Shown here: in pieces, positions 48,365 through 60,467 of the stretch
Numbering within the stretch: position 1 is the first letter of the stretch
Layout of the letters: each line of letters begins with the position of its first letter
Source: Datura wrightii
Lineage: Eukaryota > Streptophyta > Magnoliopsida > Solanales > Solanaceae
Assembly (NCBI GenBank): GCA_035772735.1
Contig: JASDFA010000010.1
Coordinates: 154,444,501 to 154,508,500, forward strand
Reading direction: 5' to 3'
Length of the DNA: 64,000 nt
Program-made: the position numbers and the translations under genes
The notes under the pieces: model-generated
The model's input: only the letters and a program-made list of their open reading frames with translations
Database searches by the model: none
What the model was told of the DNA's origin: nothing

Positions 48365-50841
48365 GCCCCACTTCGGTTTATTTTAGAATTAAATCATATA
48401 AACTTCAGAAAACAGAGAGCAAACGTAGGAGAAGGAAAAAGGGACAAAGTAGTAATATAATTTTCGTCCGATTACACTGCTAAACGTAGTCCAAACTCAA
48501 ATTAACCTCAGATACGGAGGTATTTAGCAGCAGAGAGCATTCCTACGGATTTAGTTTCGTGAAATACGGCCGACGAATCGTCGAGCCACCGAGCTAAGGT
48601 AAGTGGAATTGCTCTAAATTAGTGTCTATGTGTTCCTATCTGCGAAGTGAATATTTCTCCCTTCTGGACCGCTGAAAAATAGCGAGTTTTCGACCGTCTT
48701 TCGATAAGCCTAAGTTTAGGCTATAAACTATATCGAAAGCGACGTTGCTCTTTACAATAACGCTGTATTTAGTATTGATTGGCACATTTATGAATGCAGT
48801 TGGGAGAAAATAGTTGAAATACTGGCCGAGCCTCGTCCGACAGACGGATAGTTCGAGGATAAGATATGTAAAGCTAGTTTCCTCGGCAAGTTAGTAATCT
48901 TGGTACAGTACCGTAATTTAAAGGCCAGTAGAATATTCAAAAGCCATGTATGATATTTATTATGAATGATGGTACGATACTAGAAACATTATGTTATGAT
49001 CAGCACGAGACTTGCTAGCACGATATAGGTTCTAATATAAGTGTTAAGAACTGCACAGCATGCTCAGTATGTGATGTGATACAGAATGTTAGGATATCAT
49101 TGTATTCAGTTGAAACCCAGTAAAACAATGTAATATCTATAAGGCATCTCAGAAGTAGAATGATAGGTTAAAATGAAGTTTAGGAAGCATGTTAGAGATA
49201 GTAAATCATGTTACTATAGAAACTCAGTATACAACATGGTTTTCAGTAGAAAAACTATATCTTGTTCAGTGTTAGACTCAGTACAGCATGACAGAAGATT
49301 ATATTTATACATATATACTATTATCAGTCTCAGCATGTATTAAGTACGTACACATTACCATTACTAGTTCAGCACACAGTAGACACAGATACATTATAAT
49401 TATTAGCTTCAGCATGCGATATATGCAGATAGTATTACTAGTTGAGACCGTTGTATTGTTTGGGGTTGGATTACCTAGCGTCCATGACCGCCCCAGGGTT
49501 GATAGCTGTATCGACTCGTCTCCCAGAGGACGAGGATACGTCGCTCTACGGAGTGGCATGCCGTCCCACAGGGGACGAAGATGGGATGCCAGTTTTCCCC
49601 ATATTGTGCCTTGGTCGGCTTTTACACACCCCTGTCGAGCAGATACGCCCGGGTGTTGATTCAGGAGTCCTCCAGACTCAGATGCAGTTATAGTCAGGGG
49701 CTCAGCGAGCCCAAGTGCATACCCAGGGGACCGGCAGGACTCTTACAGGGTTATAGGAGATGGGATGACCGGGGTAGGGGTGTAGATTCTGTGCTGGTTG
49801 TACCTCCCGGCTTATGGGGGCCGGGTAAGGTTTGTGTGTGTGCTATGTTATGTTATGACATGTTATGCCGTGTTACAGTAGATACGAGTAGATCGACGGT
49901 AGAACGATAAATTCTCAGGTATGACTCCTATTCCTTCCAATATAATTAAGAGAAGGTATGACTTACATTATCAGACAGTTAATCTATTCCTTCCTACTTC
50001 AGTTTCATCAGTTACATTGTTGTTTTCAGATTTTGCTTTGAGTTATTGCTTTACATACTCAGTACCAGCGGTACTGACGCCCGGTGGGGCGCTGCATTAC
50101 TTGCCTGCAGGTACTCATAGACGAGCAGGCGATACCACGTGATTCCTGTTAGCGATCGAGTATTCAGCTCCTGTCATCCAGAGACTGAATTCCAGAGGTG
50201 TACTTCATTTTCTTTGTTGTATAGTACGGGTAGGTCGGGGCCCTGTCCCGATCATTTCTACTGCTATTCCTAGAGGCTTGCAGTCTGTATATGTTCCCTG
50301 TGGTCAGATGAGCCGGTCGTGTGAGGCCGTGCAGTTGTTAGCTGTTAGTACTTCTGTTTCTTTCATGTTGTTCGTGTGGGGCCATAGCTTGACAGTAGTG
50401 GTGACCTTGCCGGTTACGTAGTTTTCTAATATTCTATGATTAAGTTGCAGATAACTAGACAGCATGGTGGCTTTGTCGGCTCGCATAGGTTCCCCTATAT
50501 TGACATGTTTCTGGTCAGCTGTTAGTACAGGTACAGGAGGCTATAGGCCAATGGGCCGGGGGCTGTGTTTACAGCCGTTATATAGCCCTTTGTTTCCAGA
50601 AATGTGAATTAGAGCCAGCCAGGCACCAGATGTGCCCAGGCTTAGCAGTCCAGCAGTTCAGGTCCTAGTAGGGCACCAGGTGCAGTCATACCCCCCAAGG
50701 CGGGGTGTGACAAAAATAAACATTTTAACATTAAACTATTACTAAACGTAAAAAATATGCCATTCTTTTGAATTTGACTAAAAGAAAAATGTACTATATA
50801 AATTAAAATAAAAAGATGATATGTTTTATTTATTAACTTAA

Positions 50842-51786
50842 GGGAAAAGGGTCAAATATACCAACCCCTCTACTTTAGTTTAATAGTTAATTTTACCCTT
50901 TGTCATATTATAGGGCCAAACATATCCCTGCTATTATCAAAGCATTCAAAAATACCCCTCATTTATGGAATCCCCAAATAAGGGGTATTTTAAATGAGAT
51001 TTGGAATATGACACTTAAAATCGAATTTGAAGGATTTATATTAATCGAAGTGTGTCATATTGATTAATGAGGTTTGGTAAAACAACGCACGATATATTTG
51101 TTAAAAATTTTATTTTTTGAAATTGTAATTTTTTAATATTTAAATGTATTATAGAAAAAAATATGAAATTTTATGAGTGAAAATTTTAAAAATTCAAAAA
51201 GTTGATTTGATATAATTTTTGAAAATTTAAAAGTTAAATTTTTATTATTAAATAAATATTTAAAAGTAAGTTCTTAAAATTTATCTTGATAAATTGAACT
51301 TCAACTTTTGATCATAAAAATTTAATTTTATGAGGTCCATTTTTTAAAGATAAATTTTAAATATTTATTTAATAATAAAAATGTAACTTTTAAATATTTT
51401 AAATTTTTAAAAATTATATCAAATCAATTTTTAAATTTTTAAAATTTTTTCACTCATAAAATTTTATATTTTTTCTATAAATATATTTAAATATTAAAAA
51501 AATACAACTTTAAAAAGTCAAATTTTTAACAAATATATCATGTGTTGCTCTGCTAAACCGCATTGGTCAATCTGACACACTTCGATTAATATAAGTCATT
51601 CAAACGCGATATTAAGTGTCATATTTTAAATCTCATTTAAAATACCTTTATCTGGGGATTCTATCCAAATGAGGGATATTTTTGAATACTTTGATAACAG
51701 TAGAGATATATTTGGTCCTATATTATCATGGAGGGTAAAATTTAGCTATTAAACTAAAATATAGAGGTAAATTTAATCCTTTTTTC
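50842..51786. mobile_element. Near-perfect palindromic foldback element, copy 2
   Basis: About 945 bp, same family as 25535-26500 and colinear with it. The left arm is GGGTCAAATATACC.., TGGAATCCCCAAATAAGGGG.., GTGTGTCATATTGATTAATG; the right arm is the inverted equivalent. The centre lies near 51310-51330 (ACTTCAACTTTTGATCATAA). Imperfect 9-bp flanks are TTAACTTAA/TTATCTTAC (7 of 9). Confidence 0.85.
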
Positions 51787-52931
51787 TTATCTTACTATCC
51801 TAATAAATATTTAAATATTAAAAATTTTTAATAGACACTTCATAGTTAATAAATATTTGAAAATATATGTATAAAAAGAATGTAATAGACACTTTATTAC
51901 GTGTTCGAATACCGAAAAAATATGAAAACTCATAACATAAGTATTGATTATCTACAATGAGAAAAGAAAAATTATCCCCCAATAGACATAGAACTGGAAC
52001 ATCTGCATGCAGAGAATAAAGGTTACTGATTGAATTAATCTTTCCTTTCCTCAAATAATCCTAAGAACCAGTAATGTAAATACATAAAATCTTTAAGGAA
52101 CAAAATTTGGTGTAACAGTGCCGGAATTTAGAGATTGTAACATATTTTCATTACCGGAAAATGGTGGGTGACCAGAAGCTCGGAGAGGTTCCTTGGAATT
52201 GGAACTGAGAGGGTAATCTCATTCAAATTTCAAGCCAATTACTTCTCCATCTATGTTTATAGCAGGCATATGAGTACTATTACTGGTGTTAATTGGAGTG
52301 ACGAAAGGGATAATCCCTCTTAGTTTCGGAAAATAGGTTCCAACTGAAAGATTCCGTTGAGTTCTGGTCTGATTCCGGCAGTGAACTGTCGGAAGATCAG
52401 AAATTTAGGGAGTTCGAGTGAAATAGCGAAGTCGGTATTGTTGAAAACTCAAAATTACAAGCGGGTTTCGTAGAGAGAAAGCGGAAACGCGAGAGCTTGG
52501 ACGAGTTCTGGTCTGATTCTGGCAGTGAACGATCGGAAGGTCGAAAATTTGGGGAATTTGAAGGTAAAAGTGAAGTGGGTATTGTGGAAAACTCAAAATT
52601 ACGGAGAAATAGGGAGTGTAAAGGGGGAAATGCTGGACGAGTGTTGGTCTGATTCTGTACAAGGAAAGCAGGAAAATGGAACTGTTAGAAGGTGAGAAAA
52701 GGTATGAAATTATTGAAGTAGTAGACACGAAGAAAGCAGGGGAGCAGAAAAGGGGTAGTAGGGTTGAAGGTTTCTTTAAGAGTTTTGAAGTTTTATGTTT
52801 CAGGGGTTAGTCCTGTTTGGTGCTTCTCTGTAGGTGCTGCTATGATGGGGGTTTGTTATTTTGGTTCATAGATTGCATAGCACGAAGAAAAAAGACAGAG
52901 TTTGTAGCTGAAAGTTACTATGGATAACAAG

Positions 52932-55067
52932 GTTAGTAATTTCACCATGCTTGAAGAGTTGAAGTTATGTGATCCCATTTCGGTTCTGTTGTGCATCAAT
53001 TTTATTACATCAAAGAAACATTAACTTCAAGCTTTATCTGAGTCTTAGTATGGCGATTATCATTACTGTTGTGCATCATTTTCTTTCATATCAAATACAT
53101 TAACCTCAAGCTCTATCTCAGCCTCACTATGGAAATTCTTGCTGTCCCCATTTCATATAAATTATGATGGAACAATATAAGGACCTCAAGGTTTTGAACA
53201 GTTCTTTTATGTTTATGGACTGAGATTATTGATGATAGATCTGGTTGAAAAGGGACTAGCATAAAACTTGAAAAGGAAATAATTGGAAGTTGAGAGGTCA
53301 TGTCATGACCCCTTCACGTTCACAATGATATCTCTTTTAGTTGTGCTGTCTATATCCAGACAATCTTGGTGAAAATTTATTTGTCTCTGCTAAATATCCA
53401 TATCCACATCTTAGCATATGTTTGAATAACTATTGACTTATGTTTTCCTTCATGATTATTCAATTGTATGTTTGACAATCATCAAGCATCTTCTTCGCGG
53501 CCCCTACCCAACAAAGCACATGCTATGAGCTCATTGTCCTTGATTGGTTGTTATAGTTCTACACTGTGCTATTGAATCATTTGTATTCTCTGTTCATTGG
53601 AAACTTTTAGTTGGCTATTGGTCACTGAAAGAGCTAGCATTTGATGAAAGCATGGCCATTAAGGCATCGAACTGGCATTGGAATTAGATTATTAGTGTCA
53701 TCGCGAGTGTCATATTCAAGCAGTATGTAGGAATTAGTTGCAGAATGCTAGTATCGTGATGATATTGTATGCGGCTTGTTATATGATGAATGTGGGTCTG
53801 ATGGAGCTATTTTAATGAAATGGAGGTAAATGGTTATTACATGATTGGCTAATAGTCATGCAACTAATTAATGCTACCACTATCAGCCAGCATCTTCTCT
53901 TTTTTTGTGTTTTAACTTGTTTGAGAGCCAAGACTATAGTTACTTTCTTTGGAGATGCAAAGTACTTTACCGTACCTAAAATTGTGCCATTCCAATCCAC
54001 CAAATTCAGAACCCTGGGGGATCTCTCGGTTATCAAAAAAAAAATAAAATTGTGAGTGATCCAAAGTAATTAAGCTAGATATGTCAGCCAAAATCAGAAA
54101 ACCAAAGGTATGTCAGCAAAATACGATGATCTTTCTGTCATAGTACCCACCTATCTTGCTCCTGGAAAAGATAAATCTCATGTTATAGGTGTATTAGAAA
54201 ATGAAGAATCCATTAGTGTTTGTCTTTTTGATCACTGCCCTGCAGTCGGACGTCTGAATTTTTGATCACTGCCCTGTAGTCGGACGTCTGAATTTTTGAT
54301 CACTGCCCTGTAGTCGGACCTCTGAAAGTCTGCCAGTCATCTAAAGCTGCTTGTATTGTTAATACACTATGAGATCTCTCTTAAAATTATATGACCGTCA
54401 CCTTCTTTCCTTAATTGCTGCTCCCTGTTTCACTGCTCGGGCTTTCTCCTACAAAAGTTTTACTTGATTCATACTGCTTTGAACTACTCCCTTCACTCTA
54501 CCAACAAATTATAACTAAAAATGAAAAATCATTTTAAAGAAAAACTAAAGAGACCAAGAAGGTAAAACAGTAATTCAATACAAACTCATTAGGTGCAATG
54601 GCAGAGCTATATACGGTGAAGGGGGTTCAATTGAATCCTCTTCGCCCAGAAAATTGTATTGTGTATATAGGTAAAAGAAATTATGTATATATTTACCTAC
54701 TCTCTCTCTCTCTCTGGATAAGGCAGAAGTACATGCTCTTTGACATACCTAAATTTGAAAACAGTGTACAAAACTTTGAAACCAAAGATCAGTTCTTCAG
54801 ACTGTGTTTTTCTGAGATTGCCGACTGATTTGAGTACCACACAACCTTTAACTTTATGTCGCAGTATATTGTTATTGGATTGTAGTTGTGAAATAATGTT
54901 CCACATCCATAAATGCAACCCTGCGCCTTGGGGGTGGGGTATTTCATTCTCCTCACCATCAAATATATGATCCATATTATTCAATCAACCACTTCTTTAT
55001 GCCAATCTATTTGAGCAAGGTCGACTATATAATTGACGTCTGATTAATTTTCTTCATTCGTGTACAG
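52932..55067 (+). other. Intron of the pseudogene, with repeats
   Basis: 2.1 kb between a GTTAGT donor and a TACAG acceptor. It holds a 34-bp tandem repeat (54230-54325) and a dispersed repeat beginning near 54597 (GGCAGAGCTATATACGGTG). No other coding similarity was seen. Confidence 0.55.
54230..54325 (+). repeat. Tandem repeat, 34-bp unit, three copies
   Basis: GATCACTGCCCTGTAGTCGG starts at 54230, 54264 and 54298. The copies differ at single bases only. Confidence 0.95.
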
Positions 55068-55389
55068 AAAAGTATCTCAGTTCACGAGCCGCGCTGTACG
55101 CTTTAATGAAGCATTTTAAAATTGTTAAGCGTGTTCCTGTGATTGGCCACGACTGTCAACAGCTGGAGTTACGCCATGACCTGTAACGAGTTTGAGATAC
55201 AAAACCTATAATTTGTAGGGGAAACTTTTTTAGAAAAAGGTGCATACGGTGGAGGGGAAGAAGCTGGTGATGTTACTAAGTCTATTTAATACGTAGTGGC
55301 TGTGTTTCTTCTTTTGCTTGTATAATCTGTATTTAGTTTATTCTGTTGATTGAGTTCCCTGTACATTTCTAAAGACTGATATAGTAAGG

Positions 55390-55735
55390 TAATTTGAACC
55401 TCCTTTGCCGGAAGGTTCGAGGGGATTCATTTGAACCTGTTTTGCTGGAAAATTACATTGCGTATATAATCAGGAACGAATTTATTTTCCAAAATATGAG
55501 GCATGTGAATTTTGTGTTCTCTTCGTAAATTAGGTATTTTATGTATATGTTTTTAAAATTGATGTAATATTATTTGTTGGCACCCAAGCAACAAGAAGGC
55601 TAAATGGTGCATTTGATTGAATATCGAGTTATTTTTCTACATGACAAAAAATCATCTTTTACTTAATACACTTTTCTTTTTTCTTTTTTAGTGGTGCACT
55701 CATACTTTAGAAATCCTAGAGTTGCCTCTATTATT
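55390..55735 (+). repeat. Dispersed repeat, copy B
   Basis: Diverged copy of the repeat in AK-HSDH intron 9 (19306-19560). It has the same order of blocks, ending TTTTAGTGGTGCACTCATAC and TAGAAATCCTAGAGTTGCC. Confidence 0.6.
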
Positions 55736-56392
55736 TAATTAGGCAATTTATTATTATTATATATTGAATCCTTTTAGATTTTTCATGCTTGATATTGTAT
55801 CCGGCTAAAAAGTGTCACCTTAGACAAACGTGCTCCTCATTAAAGATGATTTCATAGCTAAAACCGGAGATCTGTTATTATAAATACAAAAAATGTTATC
55901 CAGGGAAAGAAACAAAAAGGGATGATTAGAAGAGAGTCATTTTCTTCCCCGGGTATTGAATAATTCGGATGATCGGTGGACCATACAATTAGATAAAGAA
56001 CTTCAATCACTAGGGTCAAAAGCAAATTACCCATATTTCAAAATCTTGTAGCAGTATAACTCAATTAAATTAATATAATTTGAATTTGCAATTTACAAGG
56101 GAATTAAGAATTTTTTTTTAAAAAAAGGAAAAAACCAATCTGAAAAGATCTTACCAAGTTTAGTCCGATCAAACAATGGTTGATTTACACTATATACTGG
56201 TAACTTTCCTAATTTTCTTGCAAGACTATACTTTTAAAAAAATATAGCCGTTCATTAAAAAAAAAAAACTTTCTCATTTAAATACACTACTGAATCTTAC
56301 AAAAATATTAAGATCTTACATTAGATTTATTTTTTTCTTAAGAAATCAAATTTTTTTTCTCAACACAAAAGATTTTTCAAAATCTTATTATT
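55736..56392. other. Upstream flank of the LBD gene
   Basis: AT-rich. No clear TATA assignment could be made among many AT runs, and no transposon is delimited. Confidence 0.4.
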
Positions 56393-57313
56393 ATGACTTC
56401 CAGACGTTGTGCTGCTTGCAAACAATTGAGGAGAAGATGTCCTTCAGATTGTATATTTTTTCCATATTTTCCTCCAAATAATCCTCAAAGATTTTCTTTT
56501 GTTCACAGAATCTATGGTGCTAGCAATGTCGGAAAGATGCTCCAGGTAACATTATTGGTATGGTATATATTAATTTAACACTATTATGTCACTTTTATTC
56601 TATTTTAGCAGATATTTATTTTCAAGATTATAAATCATACATTTCATGAATTATTATTATAAGTAGATATTTTTTTGATAACTTGATAATATAATAAAAT
56701 TTTTATACTACTATCGATGTATGTAAGTTTAACTTATATAATATATGACATGTACAATGGTTTTTTACTTTTCACCTTCTTTGTGTCCATGTACAGAGAC
56801 GAATATCTACTGTCACTTTGTTAATTAGGTTCGAAGAATATGTATGCATGTACAAAAAAATATTAGATATATATTACAAATTAAGTAGGCACTCGTTATT
56901 TTTAAATTTTGAATCTGTGGCTGATTATAAATTCTTCCAGTCTATTAAGTTAAAAATATTGGATACATTTTTCTAGAAATTAATTTTTCTTCGTTCTAAT
57001 TGATATGTTTGTTGATCTATTTTTTGTGAAATATCAGCAAGTCGAAGAGCATCAACGAGCTGATGTAGCGGATTCCTTGTACTACGAGGCTTACTGTCGG
57101 ATTAAGAATCCAGTTTATGGATGTGTTGGAATTATCAGCATTTTACATCAAGAAATCGATCATCTAGAATGCGAATTAGCTAAATTACAAGCTGAAATTA
57201 GCCTTGTCAAAGCGCAGGGAAAAACAGAAGCACAATTAGCACAAGGGCAACAAGTTGAACTTTCATCTTTACCATCATCTGTTGATCTTTCTACTACTCC
57301 TTGGTTTTACTAG
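56393..57313 (+). CDS. LBD: LOB-domain (LBD/ASL) transcription factor, LBD24-like
   Basis: Two exons, 56393-56545 and 57038-57313, separated by a 492-bp phase-0 intron (CAG|GTAACA .. ATATCAG|CAA). The product is 142 residues. The N-terminus carries the C block CAACKQLRRRCPSDC (C-X2-C-X6-C-X3-C), followed by the GAS block (FSFVHRIYGASNVGKMLQ), with the canonical intron just after it. Exon 2 gives RADVADSLYYEAYCRIKNPV, then YGCVGIISILHQEIDHLECE, a leucine-zipper-like coiled coil, and a short Gln/Ser-rich tail ending TTPWFY. This is a complete class I LOB domain with a very short C-terminal region, like Arabidopsis LBD23/LBD24 (from memory). LBD proteins are plant-specific DNA-binding regulators of organ boundaries and lateral organ development; this member's targets are unknown. 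No defect was seen. Confidence 0.95.
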
Positions 57314-57726
57314 AGCTGTTTTAAGTTCCTATAAATTAACCATAATAATGTCTATGTTCTTTTATTCGAATAATTATGTCAATATGAATTGCAACTATCG
57401 AGATTTTCTAAATGAAAATTAAGTTTCAATCACGGTTATATATATAGTACTATATAATTCATAAATAAAAAGTTTGATGCAAGATTTTGAGGATCAAAAC
57501 CAGTCTCAAGTTGCTTTTTATGTTTTAGAGATACTAAAATTAAGAAGCAAAACCTAAAATTCCTGCCCAAGGAACAAAAAAAAAGAGCAGAAAATTCCAT
57601 ATTTAAATAATTTTCTTCTATTTAGAAAAGAAAAGGTGAATAGCTGGAAAGGACATTGCAAATGCGGAAACTGTGCCAGGCTGTTGGAAGCCCAACATTC
57701 GATACAGGCCCATTATATTCATCCAC

Positions 57727-58116
57727 AATTCTATCCGTTTTAAAATAAGTGGTGTTTTTAGTTTGAGCATACTCCTTAAGAAAATTATTCATTTCTAAAC
57801 AAAAAAATATATTTTTACCGACTTATCCCTAATAAATACTCCATCCGTTTCAAAATAAGTTTTGTTTTAACTTGGGCATACCCCTTAAGAAAACTACTCA
57901 TTTCTAAATGTATTTTTACCCATTTACCCTTAATAAATATCTTAAAAAAATATGTAACTCTTTTGTATTTTCTTGATTATGTATACTCTCTCCATTTAAA
58001 TAAGAGTAAAAGTGAAAGAAAATCATTTATGTCTTCTTGATTATGTAAAATACTACTTACTTTAAAACAAAATTAAAAGGCTAAAACACCACTTATTTTG
58101 AAACGGAGGAAGTATC
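57727..58116. mobile_element. Stowaway-like MITE cluster
   Basis: Two head-to-tail starts (CTATCCGTTTTAAAATAAGT and CCATCCGTTTCAAAATAAG at about 57727 and 57841) and an inverted end (CTTATTTTGAAACGGAGGAA) at about 58090-58112. Probably one element inserted in, or duplicated beside, another. Confidence 0.6.
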
Positions 58117-58124
58117 ATGAAAAT

Positions 58125-58371
58125 CACTACTAAAAAAATGTTATTTTTCCACTGAAAAATGTTAAGTGACTATTCCTACGGGAAAAGAAAAAAATAATAG
58201 GGTTTTCACATAGAAAAATTATGAAATTTCCCACTGTTTTACTGAGAAACTGTTTCCCACCATGTATTTTTTTCAGTGAACAAGTTCGGTAGGAAATGTG
58301 TGGGAAAATCATGTCTTATAGCACAAATTTCCATTGATTTGCTCTGTGAAAAATCTCTATTTCTAGTAGTG
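58125..58371. mobile_element. CACTA-type MITE, 247 bp, 3-bp duplication AAT
   Basis: Starts CACTACTAAAAAAATG and ends TTTCTAGTAGTG (reverse CACTACTAGAAA), flanked by AAT at 58122-58124 and 58372-58374. CACTA termini with a 3-bp duplication define the En/Spm superfamily. Internal CACTGAAAAA..TTTTTTTCAGTG blocks are also inverted. No ORF. Confidence 0.85.
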
Positions 58372-58374
58372 AAT

Positions 58375-58960
58375 GATGTAACTCTTTAATGTTTTCTGAA
58401 TTATGTAAAACTCTCTCTAATTAAATAGGGGTAAAATTGAAAAAACATCATTAAAATCCTTTTGATTATGTAAAACACTACTTATTTTGAAATAAAATTA
58501 AAAAACTAAAACAAGTAAAAACGAAAAGAGTATTAAACTTTTGTCTTCATTTAAGAAAGTAGTGCAAAATTAATCTCGGCGCTGCACATCAGAAGAATGA
58601 AAATTTAGGCTTTCGCAAGTCATGTCAGGCTATCTATCTTTAAATTGTTAACAATTTATGCCGAATTGACAAATTTGCCGTGTTCACAAATCATGTCGGG
58701 TGGGGTAAAGTTGTCTTATTCACTAGTCATACCGAATTATTTTTACCACGTGTTCGGTATGATAAAAATTATTTTCTTGGTATTAAAATTAGCATAAAAT
58801 GCTTTTAAAGGAAAACATTTACCATTAAAACGGAAAAATTGACTTTCCTAACTTATGAATGAACGTCATTTAATTTTCTAGCAACTATCTTAATTTGTAA
58901 TTATTATTAGTTCTTTGATTTTTCACTTGATATTCGATATTCATATTGAAGTTTTGACTA
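58375..58960. other. AT-rich intergenic DNA
   Basis: The part to 58530 resembles the Stowaway cluster tail (AAAACACTACTTATTTTGAA). The rest has no recognised feature. Confidence 0.45.
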
Positions 58961-60110
58961 ATTTAGATTCACGAAATATAAAACCCATTAAAAAAAAAAA
59001 CCTACGTCGCATGTTCTTTTCGATCCATACGGCTATACCGCTACATATTTCAACTAACACTTTCACATTATCTAATCTTTAATAATCAAAAGTTTACTTA
59101 AAACAATTTTTATTCACTCATGAAGTAATTTCTTCCGATAAAATTCTAAAATTCAAAAAGTATAATATATTATTGGAAATTGAAGTAACATGGGATTCAA
59201 GATATAAAGTTGCGGAAAATATGCAATGCATGAGATTGTGTAAGGGAAAAAGACTTCAACTGATTTTCATGACATCCATAAGAATACCATTTTCAAATGT
59301 GACATCAGTGTGATAACTCGATAGATAGAATCATTGAACACATACTTTTAATTTTTTTTTTTTGCATCATCAACTATAACTAACATGAAATATAGTCCAA
59401 CTAGAATAAATAATTTGCTTATTATGGCTACATGTCAAGATTTTCTTTATCCTATGATTAGTTTCTCAGTACCTGCCTCGTCCTTTTCTTTTTTCTTTTT
59501 AACTAAACCATTTCAAAATAATATAGTGAGACATATTTATGACAATTTCCTTATATAATAGCACCTTAATATTATAATAATCAAATTTTTCTTTAGATTA
59601 ATTTTTTATGTTATATTTTACTTCTCTATAATATTATATTTTATCTATATCAATAACAATCATTTTTATAATAATACACTCTTTATAAAATTATCACTAT
59701 TTTTTTTTTTAAAAAAATTTCATTCGATATATTCGATATGTACGTTAGAGCCCTGACACAATTTGTTTCAACTTACGCGTTAAATATTATTTAATCTTTA
59801 ATACTCAAAAGTCCAATTAAGACAATCTCTTTTCATTTATAAAATATTTTTTTTAGAAAGTATTTTTTACTCATTAACCAAGAAGTTACAAAAGATATTT
59901 TTTATGAAAATACTTTATGTCATAGAAACACGCTTGAGTTTTATGGGCTGAAGTAATTCCTCCCAAAAATTCAAAAATTCAAAAAGTGTTAATAAGTGAT
60001 AGGGAATTGAAGTAACATGAGATTCAACATATAAAGTTGCGGAAAATATGCAATGCATGAGGTTGTATGAGGGAAAAAGGCTTCAACTGATTGTCATGAC
60101 ATCATAAGAT
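58961..60110 (+). repeat. Direct duplication of about 330 bp, copies about 825 bp apart
   Basis: The block ATAAAGTTGCGGAAAATATG, CAATGCATGAG, AAAAGACTTCAACTGATTTTC, CATGACATC at about 59203-59280 recurs at 60029-60107. Weaker similarity extends upstream (AATCTTTAATAATCAAAAG.. against AATCTTTAATACTCAAAAG..). No ORF was found in either copy. Confidence 0.8.
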
Positions 60111-60112
60111 AC

Positions 60113-60390
60113 TCTCTTCATCCAAATTATCTGTAACTTTTTTATTTTATACGTTGTTTAAGAAATATTAACTAAGAGGCATTTTAAATTACTTTAACTT
60201 TATTTATATCTAAGTTATAATTTCTCACCAATAATTTTAACTCAATAATTAAGGATTTTGTAATTTTCAAAAAAAACTATATTAAAGGTAAAATGAGAAA
60301 AAATTAATAAATTTTACCTTAAACTTTTAAAATGATAAATAATTTGAGACAGAAAAAATAACAGATTATTTGAGATGAAGGGAGCTAGTA
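60113..60390. mobile_element. Stowaway-like MITE
   Basis: Starts TACTCTCTTCATCCAAATTA and ends ATTATTTGAGATGAAGGGAG in inverted similarity, about 275 bp. The termini are diverged from the CTCCCTCC consensus. Confidence 0.55.
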
Positions 60391-60467
60391 CCAATTTTTA
60401 TTTTTGGCTAAAAACTAAAGCATTTTGAGCAGTGTATTATATCATAGAAAAGATTGAGGGGGCTAAG

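Larger units (their letters stand above)
48130..50712 (+). mobile_element. Solo LTR, 2583 bp, with 5-bp duplication AAAAT
   Basis: Begins TGTTATACCCCGTAGGATTT and ends CAAGGCGGGGTGTGACA. It is flanked by AAAAT at 48125-48129 and 50713-50717. A TATA box (TATATAAA, 48357-48364) 227 bp from the left end, preceded by two strong hairpins, gives plus orientation. A consensus splice donor (GGTAAGTGG) lies at about 48598. No gag/pol is present. ORFs of up to 123 codons inside show no recognisable domain. It is more GC-rich than its surroundings. End structure resembles the 41740-44517 LTR. Confidence 0.88.
52161..55197 (+). pseudogene. Two-exon pseudogene of a plant-specific (possibly DUF6821-type) membrane protein
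   Basis: Exon 1 is about 52161-52931 and opens MVGDQKLGEVPWNWN. It holds two diverged copies of EFWSDSGSE..VGIVENSKL (near 52352-52470 and 52500-52605), then VSLRVLKFYVSGVSPVWCFS, a hydrophobic stretch, and LKVTMDNK before a GTTAGT donor. Exon 2 is about 55068-55197 and reads KVSQFTSRAVRFNEAF, then KIVKRVPVI and PRLSTAGVTP in other frames. Several stops (one TGA where a Trp is expected after AGVTP) and at least three frameshifts make it non-functional. The family assignment, from the VSQF..SRA.R.NEAF ending and SPVW motif, is from memory and uncertain. Retention of the intron means that it is not a processed copy. Confidence 0.65.

Noticed and set aside
49288..49910. Overlapping ORFs up to 123 codons suggested a gene
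   Set aside because: They lie wholly inside a solo LTR and show no domain or consistent frame. Kept only as a finding to test.
52405..52728. Minus-strand ORF of 107 codons
   Set aside because: Antisense of pseudogene exon 1. Ser/Phe/Leu-rich shadow.
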